Source of the DNA: Alphaproteobacteria bacterium
GTDB taxonomy: Bacteria > Pseudomonadota > Alphaproteobacteria > GCA-2731375
Direction of reading: 5' to 3'
DNA length: 64,000 nucleotides
Assembly: GCA_016776605.1 (NCBI GenBank)
Contig: JADHTB010000011.1
Location: 56,198-120,197 of the forward strand
Made by a program: the position numbers and the translations under genes. The stretch's first letter is position 1. Each line of letters starts with the position of its first letter. Positions 33,119-41,994 of this stretch are shown piece after piece. The notes under the pieces are model-generated. The model was given only the letters and a program-made list of their open reading frames with translations, did no database searches and was not told where the DNA came from.

Positions 33119-35782
33119 ATGGATGTTGTGGTGGTCGAATCCCCGGCCAAGGCGAAAACTATCAATAAATATCTGGGCGATAATTATATCGTGCTGGCCA
33201 GCTATGGACATGTGCGCGATCTGCCGTCCAAGGATGGCTCGGTTGTGCCCGACGACGATTTCGCCATGACATACGTAACCGATGAAAATTCGGCCAAGCA
33301 TATGAAGGCCATCGCCAATGCCATGAAAGGCAGCGGCAAGCTGTTTCTGGCCACTGACCCGGATCGGGAAGGCGAGGCTATCTCGTGGCACGTCATGAAG
33401 GCGTTGGAGGACGACTACGGCTTTCGGGACATCTCGGCAAAGCGGGTGGTCTTCAACGAAATCACCAAGCGGGCCGTGTTGGAGGGGATCAATAATCCAC
33501 GCGACCTGGATATGGATCTGATCAACGCCCAGCAGGCCCGCCGGGCGTTGGATTATCTGGTCGGCTTTACCCTGTCGCCCGTGCTGTGGCGTAAACTGCC
33601 CGGCGCCAAGTCCGCCGGGCGGGTGCAATCGGTCGCGCTGCGTTTGATCTGCCAGCGTGAGATCGAGGTCGAAGCCTTCAAGCCGCAGGAATACTGGACC
33701 GTAGAAGTTGACTTCAAAACCACTGGCGATGCTGCGCTGGTGGGCCGGCTGACCCATTTGAACGGCGTCAAGCTGGACCGCTTCTCGCTTGCCGACCAGG
33801 CCGCGGCGGAAGCCGCGGAACGCACATTAGAGGGTGGCGATTTCACCGTCACCGGGGTCGAGACCAAGCCGACCCGGCGTAATCCCGCACCGCCCTTCAC
33901 CACCTCCACTCTGCAACAGGAAGCTTCGCGCAAGCTGGGTTTTGGCGCCAAACGTACCATGCAGATCGCGCAACGCCTGTATGAAGGTTTCGATATTGGC
34001 GGTGAAACCGTCGGTCTGATCACCTATATGCGGACCGATGGCGTGCAGATGGCGAACGAGGCAATCGCTGCCAGCCGGGTTGTTATTGGACAGGAATTCG
34101 GCGCCGACTATGTGCCGGGCACGCCCCGGGTCTATACCACCAAGGCGAAGAACGCCCAGGAAGCCCATGAAGCCATCCGGCCGACGGATTTTGCCCGTCT
34201 GCCGGCTTCCATGGCGTCTTATCTGAACGATGAACAGAAACGGCTGTACGATCTTATCTGGAAGCGGGCCATGGCCTCGCAGATGGAATCGGCCCGTTTG
34301 TCCCGCACCACCATCGAAATAGCCGCCAAGGATGGTACCGCCAATCTGCGCACCACGGGTACGGTGGTGGATTTTCCCGGCTTTTTGAAGCTTTACGAGG
34401 AAGGCCGGGACGAAAAGCAGGAGAATGACGAGGATCGCCGCCTGCCCAAGGTCAGTGAAGGCGAAGGCTTGCGCAACGAAAAAATCCGCCCGGAACAGCA
34501 TTTCACCGAGCCGCCGCCGCGCTATTCCGAAGCCACACTGGTCAAAAAGCTGGAGGAACTGGGCATTGGCCGTCCCTCCACCTACGCCTCTATTCTGACC
34601 GTCCTGCAGGATCGCAACTATGTGGTGCTGGACCGCAAACGCTTTATGCCCGAGGACAAGGGCCGTCTGGTAACGGCCTTTCTGGAAAGCTATTTCCATC
34701 GCTATGTGGAATATGACTTCACCGCCGACCTGGAAGGCCGGTTGGACGCGGTTTCCGCCGGTGAGGTGGATTGGAAAGTGGTGCTGCGTGATTTCTGGCG
34801 GGATTTTTCCGCTGCCGTCGATGGTACTTCGGAATTGCGGGTACGCGAGGTCTTTGACAAGGTCAATGATCTGCTGGCGCCCCATTTATACCCTGATGGC
34901 GGCCAGGATCGCGCCTGCCCGGTCTGCAAGAAGGGCGTCCTGAACCTGCGGGGCGGCCGCAACGGCTTTTTCATTGGCTGCAACGCCTATCCCGAATGCC
35001 ACTACACCCGCGCCATGAAACAGGCCGAGGAAGGCGACGCCGACGAGATATTCGCCGCCGGCCCCATTGCCCTGGGTGACGATATTGAAAGCGGCATGCC
35101 CCTGACCCTGCGCAAAGGGCCTTACGGGCTGTATATCCAGTTGGGTGAGGCCGTTGAAGACGATAAGAAAAAGAAAAAGAAAAAGCCAAAGCGGGCAGGC
35201 CTTCCGGCGGATGTCTCCGTCGAACAGTTGGACCTGGCATTGGCCCAAAAGCTTATCTCTCTGCCCCGCCTTGTTGACGAACATCCGGAAACCGGAAAGC
35301 CTATTTTTGCCGGCATCGGCCGCTTTGGCCCTTATGTGCAGACTGAAAGCCGTTATTTTAAGCTGGAGAGCACGGCGGACGCCCTGACGATCGGGCTGAA
35401 CCATGCGGTGGTGGTCATTGCCGAGGGCATGACCAAGGATGGCGGCCGGCGTGGGGCCAACACCATCCGTACCTTGGGCGATCACCCGGACGGTGGTGAC
35501 GTCAAGATCCTGGATGGCCGCTTTGGCCCCTACGTTAAATATAAAAAGCAGAACGCCACCCTGCCCAAGACCGCCGACCCCATGCAAATGTCGCTCGAAG
35601 ATGGGCTGGCCCTGTTGCAGGCCAAAGCCGAGAAGGATGGTCAGAAGCCGGCAAAAGCGAAGGCGAAGCCGAAAGCCACGACTAAAGCAAAACCAAAAGC
35701 GAAACCGAAAGCAAAAGCAAAAGCAAAAACCGGCAAGGCGGCAGCCGCGACCTCGGATGCTGTCTCCGGATCCTCCGATTGA
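33119..35782 (+). CDS. topA: DNA topoisomerase I
   Basis: Type IA topoisomerase that relaxes negative supercoils. 887 residues from the ATG at 33119; a TTG at 33098 also opens the frame, but the ATG gives the canonical MDVVVVESPAKAKTINKYL start. Seen: TOPRIM acidic motif DPDREGEAISWH near residue 82, active-site Tyr in GLITYMRTDGVQ near 305, one four-Cys zinc finger CPVCKKG...GCNAYPEC near 600-625, a KKKKKKK run near 685, and a Lys/Ala-rich C-terminal tail (about 845-875), which commonly aids DNA binding. Its stop overlaps the rnr start codon. Confidence 0.96.
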   Translation: MDVVVVESPAKAKTINKYLGDNYIVLASYGHVRDLPSKDGSVVPDDDFAMTYVTDENSAKHMKAIANAMKGSGKLFLATDPDREGEAISWHVMKALEDDYGFRDISAKRVVFNEITKRAVLEGINNPRDLDMDLINAQQARRALDYLVGFTLSPVLWRKLPGAKSAGRVQSVALRLICQREIEVEAFKPQEYWTVEVDFKTTGDAALVGRLTHLNGVKLDRFSLADQAAAEAAERTLEGGDFTVTGVETKPTRRNPAPPFTTSTLQQEASRKLGFGAKRTMQIAQRLYEGFDIGGETVGLITYMRTDGVQMANEAIAASRVVIGQEFGADYVPGTPRVYTTKAKNAQEAHEAIRPTDFARLPASMASYLNDEQKRLYDLIWKRAMASQMESARLSRTTIEIAAKDGTANLRTTGTVVDFPGFLKLYEEGRDEKQENDEDRRLPKVSEGEGLRNEKIRPEQHFTEPPPRYSEATLVKKLEELGIGRPSTYASILTVLQDRNYVVLDRKRFMPEDKGRLVTAFLESYFHRYVEYDFTADLEGRLDAVSAGEVDWKVVLRDFWRDFSAAVDGTSELRVREVFDKVNDLLAPHLYPDGGQDRACPVCKKGVLNLRGGRNGFFIGCNAYPECHYTRAMKQAEEGDADEIFAAGPIALGDDIESGMPLTLRKGPYGLYIQLGEAVEDDKKKKKKKPKRAGLPADVSVEQLDLALAQKLISLPRLVDEHPETGKPIFAGIGRFGPYVQTESRYFKLESTADALTIGLNHAVVVIAEGMTKDGGRRGANTIRTLGDHPDGGDVKILDGRFGPYVKYKKQNATLPKTADPMQMSLEDGLALLQAKAEKDGQKPAKAKAKPKATTKAKPKAKPKAKAKAKTGKAAAATSDAVSGSSD

Positions 35783-38076
35783 GCGCCCCGCGGGGCCTGC
35801 CTGACAAGGCGGCTATTAAAAAATTCATCACGGAGGCAACCGGGACCGTCGGCCGGCGCGAAATCGCGCGCGCCTTTGGCATCAAAGGCGCGGCGCGTGT
35901 GGACCTGCGGGCGATCCTAAAGGAATTGGCGGACGAAGGCGTGATCGGCCGCGGCCGGGGCAAACGATATGACAAGGCGGGCGCATTGCCCCCGGTGGCC
36001 GTGCTGCGCATTGCCAAAGTTGATGACGACGCGGTGCTGTACGCCGTGCCCATGCGGGGCGGCGATGCGGATGGTAAATCTGCTGACGATGCGGCCCCGC
36101 CGCCACGCATCATCGTGCTGACAGAAAAGCGCACCGGCGCCAGCCTGGGTGTTGGCGACCGGATCCTGGCACGTTTGCAGCCAAAGGGCGCGGGCTATGA
36201 AGCCAGCGTAATCCGCGTTCTGCCCAAGGGGCCGGAGCGGGTGGTTGGGGTTTATGCCGAGGTGCCCGGCCAAGGCGCACGGATCCGACCCACCGACCGG
36301 CGCCAGAAATCCGATTTTTTTGTCGAGCCAGGCCAGAATGGCGGTGCCAAAAAGGGTGATCTGGTGGTGGCCGATGTTCTGATCGGGCGCCGGCAGGGCC
36401 TGACCGAAGCCAGGGTGGTTGAAGTCCTGGGCGATATGGAGGACAGCCGGGCGATCTCGCTCATTGCCATTCACAGCAATAATATTCCCGATGTCTTCCC
36501 GCCGGCGGCCCTGGCCGAGGCCGAGGCCGCGCGACCGGTCGTTATGACCTCTGGCGGTGTCCGGGAGGATCTGCGCCATCTGCCCTTGATTACCGTCGAT
36601 GGCGCCGATGCCCGCGACTTTGACGATGCCATCTGGGCCGCCGCCGATGACGATCCCGGCAACAAGGGCGGCTGGCAGATTATTGTCGCGATCGCGGATG
36701 TCGCCCATTACGTACCCTTTGGCAGCGCCTTGGACCGGGAGGCGAGGCGGCGGGGCAATTCGGCCTATTTCCCTGACCGGGTGGTCCCCATGCTGCCTGA
36801 GGCATTGTCGAACAATCTTTGTTCCCTGCGGCCGGACGAGGACCGCGCGGTGATGGCGGTGACCATGCGCCTGGACGCTAATGGCCGGCGCCTGGAGCAT
36901 AAATTCCACCGCGCCATGATCCGCTCCGCCGCGCGGGTCATCTATGAAGATTTGCAAGCCGCCCACGATGGTGACCCGAACGAACAGACCGGACCGATTT
37001 TGGACACGGTGATAGAGCCGTTGTATGGCGCCTGGGGCGCGTTGATGCGGGCCAGGGCGGCACGCCAGCCCCTGGACCTGGATTTGCCCGAATTGCAAGT
37101 CACCCTGGGTGAAGATGGCCGCATTGCGGATATCCGCCCGCGCCAGCGCCTGGAAGCCCATCAGGTGATCGAGGAATTCATGATCGAGGCCAACGTGGCG
37201 GCGGCGGAAACCCTGGAGGCGCAAAAAATGCCCTGCGTCTATCGGGTGCACGACCAGCCCGACCGCGAAAAACTACTGGGCCTGCGGGAATTTCTAAGCA
37301 GCCTGGAGCTGTCGTATAGTCTGGGCGAGCGGCCGCGGCCTGAATTGTTCAATCGTATTCTGGCCAAGGCTAAAGGCACCGATCATTGGGAAGCGGTCAA
37401 TCAATCGATCCTGCGTTCCCAATCCCAGGCCCGCTATGATCCGGTGAATATCGGCCATTTTGGCCTCTCCCGCCCCCGCTATGCCCACTTCACGTCGCCA
37501 ATTCGGCGTTATGCTGATTTGCTGGTGCATCGCGCCCTGATCCGGGGCGGTGGTTTTGGCGCCGACGGCCTGAACGATCACGAGACGGAAATCCTGGCCG
37601 AGACGGCGGAACATATTTCCACCACCGAGCGGCGCGCCATGGTGGCCGAACGGGACGCCAACGACCGCTATATGGCTGCTTTTATGGCCGAACAGACGGG
37701 GGCGGTATTCGTGGCGCGGATAAATGGGGTGCACCGCGCCGGGCTGTTTCTGACCCTGGCCGATACGGGTGCGGATGGGCTGTTACCCATGCGCTACCTG
37801 CACGACGATTATTATCTGGTCGACGAGGCGCAAAAAGCCCTGATTGGCGAGCGTTCCGGGACCCGCTATCGTCTGGGCGACAGCATTGCCGTGCGGCTGG
37901 TGGAGGCTAACACGCTAACGGGTGGCTTGATTTTCGAGCTGGTCACGGAAAACGCAGAGACGTCCGAGGGCGCACGGGGCGGGCCACGCTTTGGCAAACC
38001 GCGCAAGGACGGTGTTCGGCGCGGTAAATCCGGCAAGCACAGCAAACGGCAGGGCCGCCGTCGCGCCCAGGCTTGA
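35779..38076 (+). CDS. rnr: Ribonuclease R
   Basis: 3'-5' processive exoribonuclease of the RNB/RNase II family, able to degrade structured RNA. 765 residues from a TTG start that overlaps the topA stop by 4 bp. Seen: an N-terminal winged helix (about 10-60, VGRREIARAFGIKGAARV), cold-shock domains, the RNB catalytic segment ITVDGADARDFDDAIWA near residue 275 with its cluster of metal-binding Asp, HFTSPIRRYADLLVHRAL near 575, an S1 domain (about 635-720), and a basic C-terminal tail. TopA-RNase R linkage is common in alphaproteobacteria. Confidence 0.95.
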   Translation: MSAPRGLPDKAAIKKFITEATGTVGRREIARAFGIKGAARVDLRAILKELADEGVIGRGRGKRYDKAGALPPVAVLRIAKVDDDAVLYAVPMRGGDADGKSADDAAPPPRIIVLTEKRTGASLGVGDRILARLQPKGAGYEASVIRVLPKGPERVVGVYAEVPGQGARIRPTDRRQKSDFFVEPGQNGGAKKGDLVVADVLIGRRQGLTEARVVEVLGDMEDSRAISLIAIHSNNIPDVFPPAALAEAEAARPVVMTSGGVREDLRHLPLITVDGADARDFDDAIWAAADDDPGNKGGWQIIVAIADVAHYVPFGSALDREARRRGNSAYFPDRVVPMLPEALSNNLCSLRPDEDRAVMAVTMRLDANGRRLEHKFHRAMIRSAARVIYEDLQAAHDGDPNEQTGPILDTVIEPLYGAWGALMRARAARQPLDLDLPELQVTLGEDGRIADIRPRQRLEAHQVIEEFMIEANVAAAETLEAQKMPCVYRVHDQPDREKLLGLREFLSSLELSYSLGERPRPELFNRILAKAKGTDHWEAVNQSILRSQSQARYDPVNIGHFGLSRPRYAHFTSPIRRYADLLVHRALIRGGGFGADGLNDHETEILAETAEHISTTERRAMVAERDANDRYMAAFMAEQTGAVFVARINGVHRAGLFLTLADTGADGLLPMRYLHDDYYLVDEAQKALIGERSGTRYRLGDSIAVRLVEANTLTGGLIFELVTENAETSEGARGGPRFGKPRKDGVRRGKSGKHSKRQGRRRAQA

Positions 38077-38108
38077 ACCAGAATAGCCCGGAACTGCTCT
38101 AACAGGCC

Positions 38109-38555
38109 TTATTTGACGATTTCGGCGGGCAGGGTTTGAACAACGTCCGCTTCGCTGAGGCCATCGAACCGGCCTTCCAGGGCCCCGCGCAGGTGATCGA
38201 CGAAGCGTTGCGCATCGGATAAATTTTCACCATTGAGATCCTGCCTGTCCATGAAAAATTCCTCCATGCGGCAGGCCAGCTGGGTAATCAGGGGAAAGCC
38301 AAACGAGGCGCCCGTGCCCTTGAGGTCATGGGCGCTGCTGCGGATGGCATTGATGATTTCCAGGTCAGTGCCGTCTTGGGCCCGGTCCGCCTTGATCAGG
38401 ATCTCCAGCTCAACAAGGGCATTGCTGGCGTATTCGAGATACTCACCCTTTAGGCCGTCGACGATCGCATCGAAGTCGGGGGTTGTTTTCGTGTCGGGCT
38501 CTGACGATGTATGACGAATGCTGGCTTTTACCATACCAGCGACGTTATAAAGCAT
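38109..38555 (-). CDS. Histidine phosphotransfer (Hpt) domain protein
   Basis: 148 residues; the ATG at 38532-38534 is an alternative start that removes 7 residues. Seen: one Hpt four-helix domain with the phospho-His motif SSAHDLKGTGASFGFPLIT (His near residue 75) and flanking amphipathic helices. No kinase, receiver or transmembrane segment, so it is a free phosphorelay shuttle between an unknown histidine kinase and response regulator. A second Hpt-like protein is at 61225-61557. Convergent with rnr, 32 bp apart. Confidence 0.85.
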   Translation of the reverse strand: MLYNVAGMVKASIRHTSSEPDTKTTPDFDAIVDGLKGEYLEYASNALVELEILIKADRAQDGTDLEIINAIRSSAHDLKGTGASFGFPLITQLACRMEEFFMDRQDLNGENLSDAQRFVDHLRGALEGRFDGLSEADVVQTLPAEIVK

Positions 38556-38620
38556 AGGTAAATTTTTTATTTACGCCGCAGATTTTTGTACCGGCCGGGA
38601 CCGGCAATATTGGATTTGTC

Positions 38621-39013
38621 ATGAGTATAGTGCAAACGGCGGAAGGTCAGCTGAGGTCCTGGCGCCGGGCCATGCTGCGCGGCGTTCGGATGCGCTGCCC
38701 TGCCTGTGGGCAGGGTTCGGTCTATGGCCGTTTTTTGAAGGTGCGGGATGACTGCGCAAGCTGTGGTCTGGGTTTGCATCACCACCGGGCCGATGACGCG
38801 CCGCCCTATTTCACCATGCTGATCCTGGGCCATATTCTGGTGCCCCTGGTTTTGATGCTGGAACGCGCCGCCATGCCGCCGCTGTGGGTGCATATGTCCT
38901 TGTGGCTTCCTTTGACCGTGATTTTATCCCTGCTCCTGTTGCCGCGGATCAAGGGCGCCCTGATCGGGTTTCAATGGGCGCACCGCATGCATGGCTTCGG
39001 CGACGCCGATTAG
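38621..39013 (+). CDS. DUF983 family membrane protein
   Basis: 130 residues. Seen: an N-terminal zinc-ribbon-like pair MRCPACGQGSVYGRFLKV (CPxCG) and DDCASCGLGLHHH (CxxCG) at about 24-56, then two transmembrane helices (about 65-82 and 88-108). The closing WAHRMHG is typical of DUF983. Family function is unknown; in alphaproteobacteria it often lies near rnr, Nudix genes and rpmG, as here. The TAG stop codon (39011-39013) overlaps the first bases of a dispersed repeat. Confidence 0.88.
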   Translation: MSIVQTAEGQLRSWRRAMLRGVRMRCPACGQGSVYGRFLKVRDDCASCGLGLHHHRADDAPPYFTMLILGHILVPLVLMLERAAMPPLWVHMSLWLPLTVILSLLLLPRIKGALIGFQWAHRMHGFGDAD

Positions 39014-39116
39014 AGCAATTTTCAATTAATTGGAGTCGCTTTCGCGACTTAAATGATTGATTCAATTTCTCTATTATTAAGAGTCTGAGCGCATTTTCTT
39101 CGAATGCGCCTAGAGC
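39012..39116. repeat. Dispersed ~105-bp palindromic element, copy C
   Basis: Runs from AGAGCAATTTTCAATTAATT to GCGCCTAGAGC. Central hairpin AGTCGC-TTTC-GCGACT and terminal stem GCGCATTTTC...GAATGCGC. Same orientation as copy A. It separates the convergent DUF983 and ATP-grasp genes and supplies the DUF983 stop codon. Confidence 0.88.
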
Positions 39117-39130
39117 AGTAATAAAACAGC

Positions 39131-40360
39131 CTAATCAGCGTCGATCTGAAATTCCAGCTTGCCATGGGCATCCCGCAGGGCCGCCTCCACCGCCATTGGC
39201 GTCGCGCCAGCGGCGAAGATGAAGCCTAGATAGCGGTTGCCATCGGGTACCGGTACCAGGACATCGCCAAGGGGGATGGAAATGGTTACATCCTGGATGC
39301 CGGATACGGCGCGGGCGGCGTCCAGGCCGCTGACCAGGCGCAAGGTGCCAGCCGCCGGGATTGGGATCATCATCACCCCGGATGCCGCCTGCGCCGCGCT
39401 GTCGATGCCGGGAGGCAGGCCCAGGGCGTGGCGGATGATCAGATCTTCCAGGCGTCCACCGGCGCCGAATTCCAGGGCGCGGGAACACAGCCCGCCGATC
39501 GAACGGGCCGCGACCTCGATCAGCCATATGCCGTCGTCATTGAGCCGCAATTCAGCGTGGACGGGGCCTTCGGACAGGCCAAGTGCCGCCACGCCCGCGC
39601 CCACCGTCTGGGCGATATCCGCCTGTAACGGCGCCGGCAGGCGCGAGGGCGTGATATACAGGCTTTCTTCGAAATAGGGGCCTTCCAACGGATCTGGCTT
39701 GTCAAATATGGCCAGGACCCGCAGCTGACCGTCATCAAGCAAGCCTTCAAGTGCGACTTCCCGCCCCGGAATATAATCTTCAACCAGAATATGGCTGTCG
39801 GTCTGCGCCAGGATGGCCCGAACGCGCGCGAAGGCGGCAACGAACTGGTCCGGATTGTCGGCCCGAATGACGCCCCGGCTGGCGGACAGCGCCAAGGGCT
39901 TCAAAACCACTGGATAAGCCAGCTGCCCGGCGTGGGCTGCCGGATCATCGGCAAGTGGTACCAAGGTAAACCACGGCGCGGGCAGACCCGAATTGGCCAA
40001 TCGGCTGCGAAAACGGTACTTGTTCCCGGCCGCTTCCACCGAGGCGGGGGGATTGTGGCGCAGACCTAACGCGGCGGATGCCGCCGCCGCCAGTAGTGTG
40101 GTTTCCTGGTCGACGCCGATAATCGCGGCCAAGGGATAGTCTTCGTTAAAGCCGGCGATCTGCCCGACGCCCCGGTCAATGGCCTTAAAGTCCACATATA
40201 TCGTGCGGCCATGGGAAAATTGCGCCAACACCCCCCGTTGATCGGAGCCAACGGCGACATCAACGTTAAGCCGTTCCGCTGCCCTAAGAAAATCGCCGAT
40301 GCGGTACGAGGTGGTGGGAACCAGCAGCAGCAGACGGCCCCTGATGGCGGTATCCGTCAA
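39131..40360 (-). CDS. ATP-grasp domain carboxylate-amine ligase of unknown substrate
   Basis: 409 residues, TTG start 13 bp after the Nfu stop codon with AAGG close upstream. Seen: an N-terminal Rossmann-like preATP domain (VGSDQRGVLA near 38), the ATP-grasp fold with YPVVLKPLALSASRGVIRAD near residue 150-170 (ATP-binding Lys), ILVEDYIPGREVALEGLL near 195, and Mg-binding HAELRLNDDGIWLIEVAARSIGG near 270 (read as HAELRL, IWLIEVAAR). Similar in layout to biotin carboxylase-like and L-amino-acid ligase proteins. Likely makes an amide or thioester bond; substrate unknown. Probably co-transcribed with the Nfu gene. Confidence 0.85.
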   Translation of the reverse strand: MTDTAIRGRLLLLVPTTSYRIGDFLRAAERLNVDVAVGSDQRGVLAQFSHGRTIYVDFKAIDRGVGQIAGFNEDYPLAAIIGVDQETTLLAAAASAALGLRHNPPASVEAAGNKYRFRSRLANSGLPAPWFTLVPLADDPAAHAGQLAYPVVLKPLALSASRGVIRADNPDQFVAAFARVRAILAQTDSHILVEDYIPGREVALEGLLDDGQLRVLAIFDKPDPLEGPYFEESLYITPSRLPAPLQADIAQTVGAGVAALGLSEGPVHAELRLNDDGIWLIEVAARSIGGLCSRALEFGAGGRLEDLIIRHALGLPPGIDSAAQAASGVMMIPIPAAGTLRLVSGLDAARAVSGIQDVTISIPLGDVLVPVPDGNRYLGFIFAAGATPMAVEAALRDAHGKLEFQIDAD

Positions 40361-40373
40361 CCAACCTTACCTC

Positions 40374-41222
40374 TTAGCCGCCTTTGCCCTGCTGATAATA
40401 GGGATTGCTGCCGCCCGCATGATCGGTAACGTCCAGGACGTGCGCAATGCCGGGGACCAGAGCCCGAATTTCATTGGCGACACCCTGCTTCAGGGTTACA
40501 TCCGCCATGCCGCAGCCCTGGCAGCCCCCTTCCAGACGCACATACACTGTATCGCCCGCTACATCGACCAGCGCGATATGGCCGCCGTGACCGGCCACCT
40601 GAGGGTTGATATGCTCGTCCAGAAGCTGGCGGATCGCCCGGCCTTCCTCGGTTTGCAGGCCCGGCTTGGGCGTCATGTCGGCAAAGTCCACGACGCCCTC
40701 GATTTCATGCAGGTAATGGCGCAGCATCTGTTCGATATTCATTCGCAGATCGCCGGCGGAACCCCGCAGTTCCAGAATGACCATGCCATCCTTAAAGCCG
40801 CGATAGATCGCCTCGCCATCGCTGTCAGCCAGGGCCGGCGCCACATGGCTGGTCAGCAGATCCTTGATGTTGGCGATGGTTTCGGGATCTACATCCGGGT
40901 CGGTCAAATCGTCTTCCGACAGGGCGGCTGCCTCGTCATCAAGGATGACGGCATCGCCGGCCGTGAAATGGTTCATGATGGCGGCCAGGGTAAAAGTTTT
41001 CAGAATGAGCCAATCCGCTTCGTCCGATTTCGACACAACGATTGAGTTTTGGTCCAGAAAAACGCCGCTCACGCCTTCAATCGCGAATAGCCGCAGCGCC
41101 AGGGGCGAACGTTCAGCCGTTCCCGCATGCGGAAAATGCGCCTTGCCCGAGGGCAGCACAGTCTGCCCCGGCAGAAACTTCATCTGCGCCGGGTTCGGCG
41201 TAGGCTCAGTTTGTATGAACAT
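40374..41222 (-). CDS. Nfu-type Fe-S scaffold protein with an extra cysteine-less NifU domain
   Basis: Carries Fe-S clusters to apoproteins. 282 residues, about 95 longer than the usual alphaproteobacterial Nfu. Seen: an N-terminal Nfu_N domain (about 1-90, FIQTEPTPNPAQMKFLPG); a middle NifU-like domain (about 112-182, IANIKDLLTSHVAPALAD... IEQMLRHYLHEIEGV) in which the CxxC position reads GSAGD, so it has no cluster ligands; and a C-terminal NfuA-type domain (about 195-275) with GGCQGCGMADVTLKQGV, whose CxxC should bind the cluster. ATG follows AAAGGA by 8 nt. The three-domain order is unusual. Confidence 0.9.
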   Translation of the reverse strand: MFIQTEPTPNPAQMKFLPGQTVLPSGKAHFPHAGTAERSPLALRLFAIEGVSGVFLDQNSIVVSKSDEADWLILKTFTLAAIMNHFTAGDAVILDDEAAALSEDDLTDPDVDPETIANIKDLLTSHVAPALADSDGEAIYRGFKDGMVILELRGSAGDLRMNIEQMLRHYLHEIEGVVDFADMTPKPGLQTEEGRAIRQLLDEHINPQVAGHGGHIALVDVAGDTVYVRLEGGCQGCGMADVTLKQGVANEIRALVPGIAHVLDVTDHAGGSNPYYQQGKGG

Positions 41223-41261
41223 GGATTTGGTCCTTTGTCCTGGTGCGTAGCAAAAAAATAT

Positions 41262-41936
41262 TCATCGGCCGGCCGTTCCGGGGAGGGTCGAGGAGGCAGT
41301 TCTCTGGAAATTTACACAGAGTTGTTCCAGAGCCTCATTATCTAGCAAATTATGCGTCATGCCGCAGGCATAAAAATTATCAGTTCCGGGCTCGCTGCCG
41401 CCACATTCCAGGTGTACGCACGAGGTGCAGGTGCCAAAGGGCCGCGCGCCTTTTTCCTGCGCCACGCTGTGCAGTATTTGCGCCATGGCTGCGCCGAACT
41501 GGCGCCGGACCGCAGGCGGTAGATCGCCGGCCGCCCGGGCTACCGCCTCGAACGGATCGCACGGGCGCATGGCTTTTGCTTTCTCGGTCAGGTCCAGTTG
41601 CCGGCCGCGCCCGTCGCCCGCGGCGCGGGATTGGGTCAGAAAGCCTTGCTTGACCAGGCCGCGAATGGTTTGCGATGCCGTGCCCCGCGTGGTGCCGTGG
41701 AATTTCGCAAAGGCCGACGGGGTGCGTGAAGACCGGTTGGCGTTGCCCAGATAGCGCAATGCCGTCCACTGCGCGGTGGAGAGCGCTGTCGAGCCCCCCG
41801 TCGAGCCCCCCGTCGAGCCCCCCGTCGAGCCCCCTGTCGAGACTGTTGCGGGGCTGTCCTCCGCCTGCGCCAGACGGCCAAGGTGGAGCAGCATTTCGAC
41901 CAGCATTTCGGGGCTGGTTTGAGTTTGGGATGCCAT
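41262..41936 (-). CDS. MarR-family regulator with cysteine-rich C-terminus
   Basis: 224 residues. Seen: a winged helix (about 50-120; TAQWTALRYLGNANRSSRTP, TRGTASQTIRGLVKQGFL), preceded by four STGG repeats (about 33-50). After the wHTH comes CTSCVHLECGG, then FYACGMTHN and EQLCVNF: five Cys spaced like a metal, Fe-S or thiol-redox switch. Known: MarR proteins repress divergent or own promoters until oxidised or ligand-bound. A 25-bp palindrome directly upstream overlaps the -10 box of the divergent rhodanese gene. Control by sulfide, persulfide or oxidants is inference from the Cys cluster plus rhodanese partner. Confidence 0.85.
   Translation of the reverse strand: MASQTQTSPEMLVEMLLHLGRLAQAEDSPATVSTGGSTGGSTGGSTGGSTALSTAQWTALRYLGNANRSSRTPSAFAKFHGTTRGTASQTIRGLVKQGFLTQSRAAGDGRGRQLDLTEKAKAMRPCDPFEAVARAAGDLPPAVRRQFGAAMAQILHSVAQEKGARPFGTCTSCVHLECGGSEPGTDNFYACGMTHNLLDNEALEQLCVNFQRTASSTLPGTAGR
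41788..41835. repeat. 12-bp tandem repeat, four copies, in the marR gene
   Basis: GTCGAGCCCCCC repeats at 41788-41799, 41800-41811, 41812-41823 and 41824-41835 (last base T in the fourth). It encodes a GGST linker repeated on the minus strand, between the N-terminal helix and the winged helix. In frame and near-identical, so likely variable in copy number. Confidence 0.95.
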
Positions 41937-41947
41937 TGGTATATAAT
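41919..41947 (+). promoter_or_regulatory. Sigma-70-type promoter of the rhodanese gene
   Basis: TTGAGT (41919-41924), 17-bp spacer, TATAAT (41942-41947). The -35 box lies inside the 5' end of the divergent marR gene. Predicted start of transcription is about 40 nt before the rhodanese ATG. The -10 box is the left arm of the 25-bp palindrome. Confidence 0.6.
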
Positions 41948-41965
41948 AGCGTTACGCTACTATAT
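41941..41965. promoter_or_regulatory. 25-bp palindromic operator between marR and the rhodanese gene
   Basis: Arms read ATATA-n-TAGCG-nnn-CGCTA-n-TATAT (41941-41965), symmetric at 20 of 20 arm positions. It covers the rhodanese -10 box and ends 5 bp before the marR start codon, so a bound repressor would block both genes. MarR operators are commonly palindromes of this size. Confidence 0.7.
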
Positions 41966-41994
41966 TTGCAAGTTTAGAGGATGGGGTAATATTT

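Noticed and set aside
35650..35740. Repetitive AAAGC/AAACC tract as a repeat element
   Set aside because: It is the Lys/Ala-rich C-terminal tail of TopA, common in the family, not a mobile or satellite repeat.
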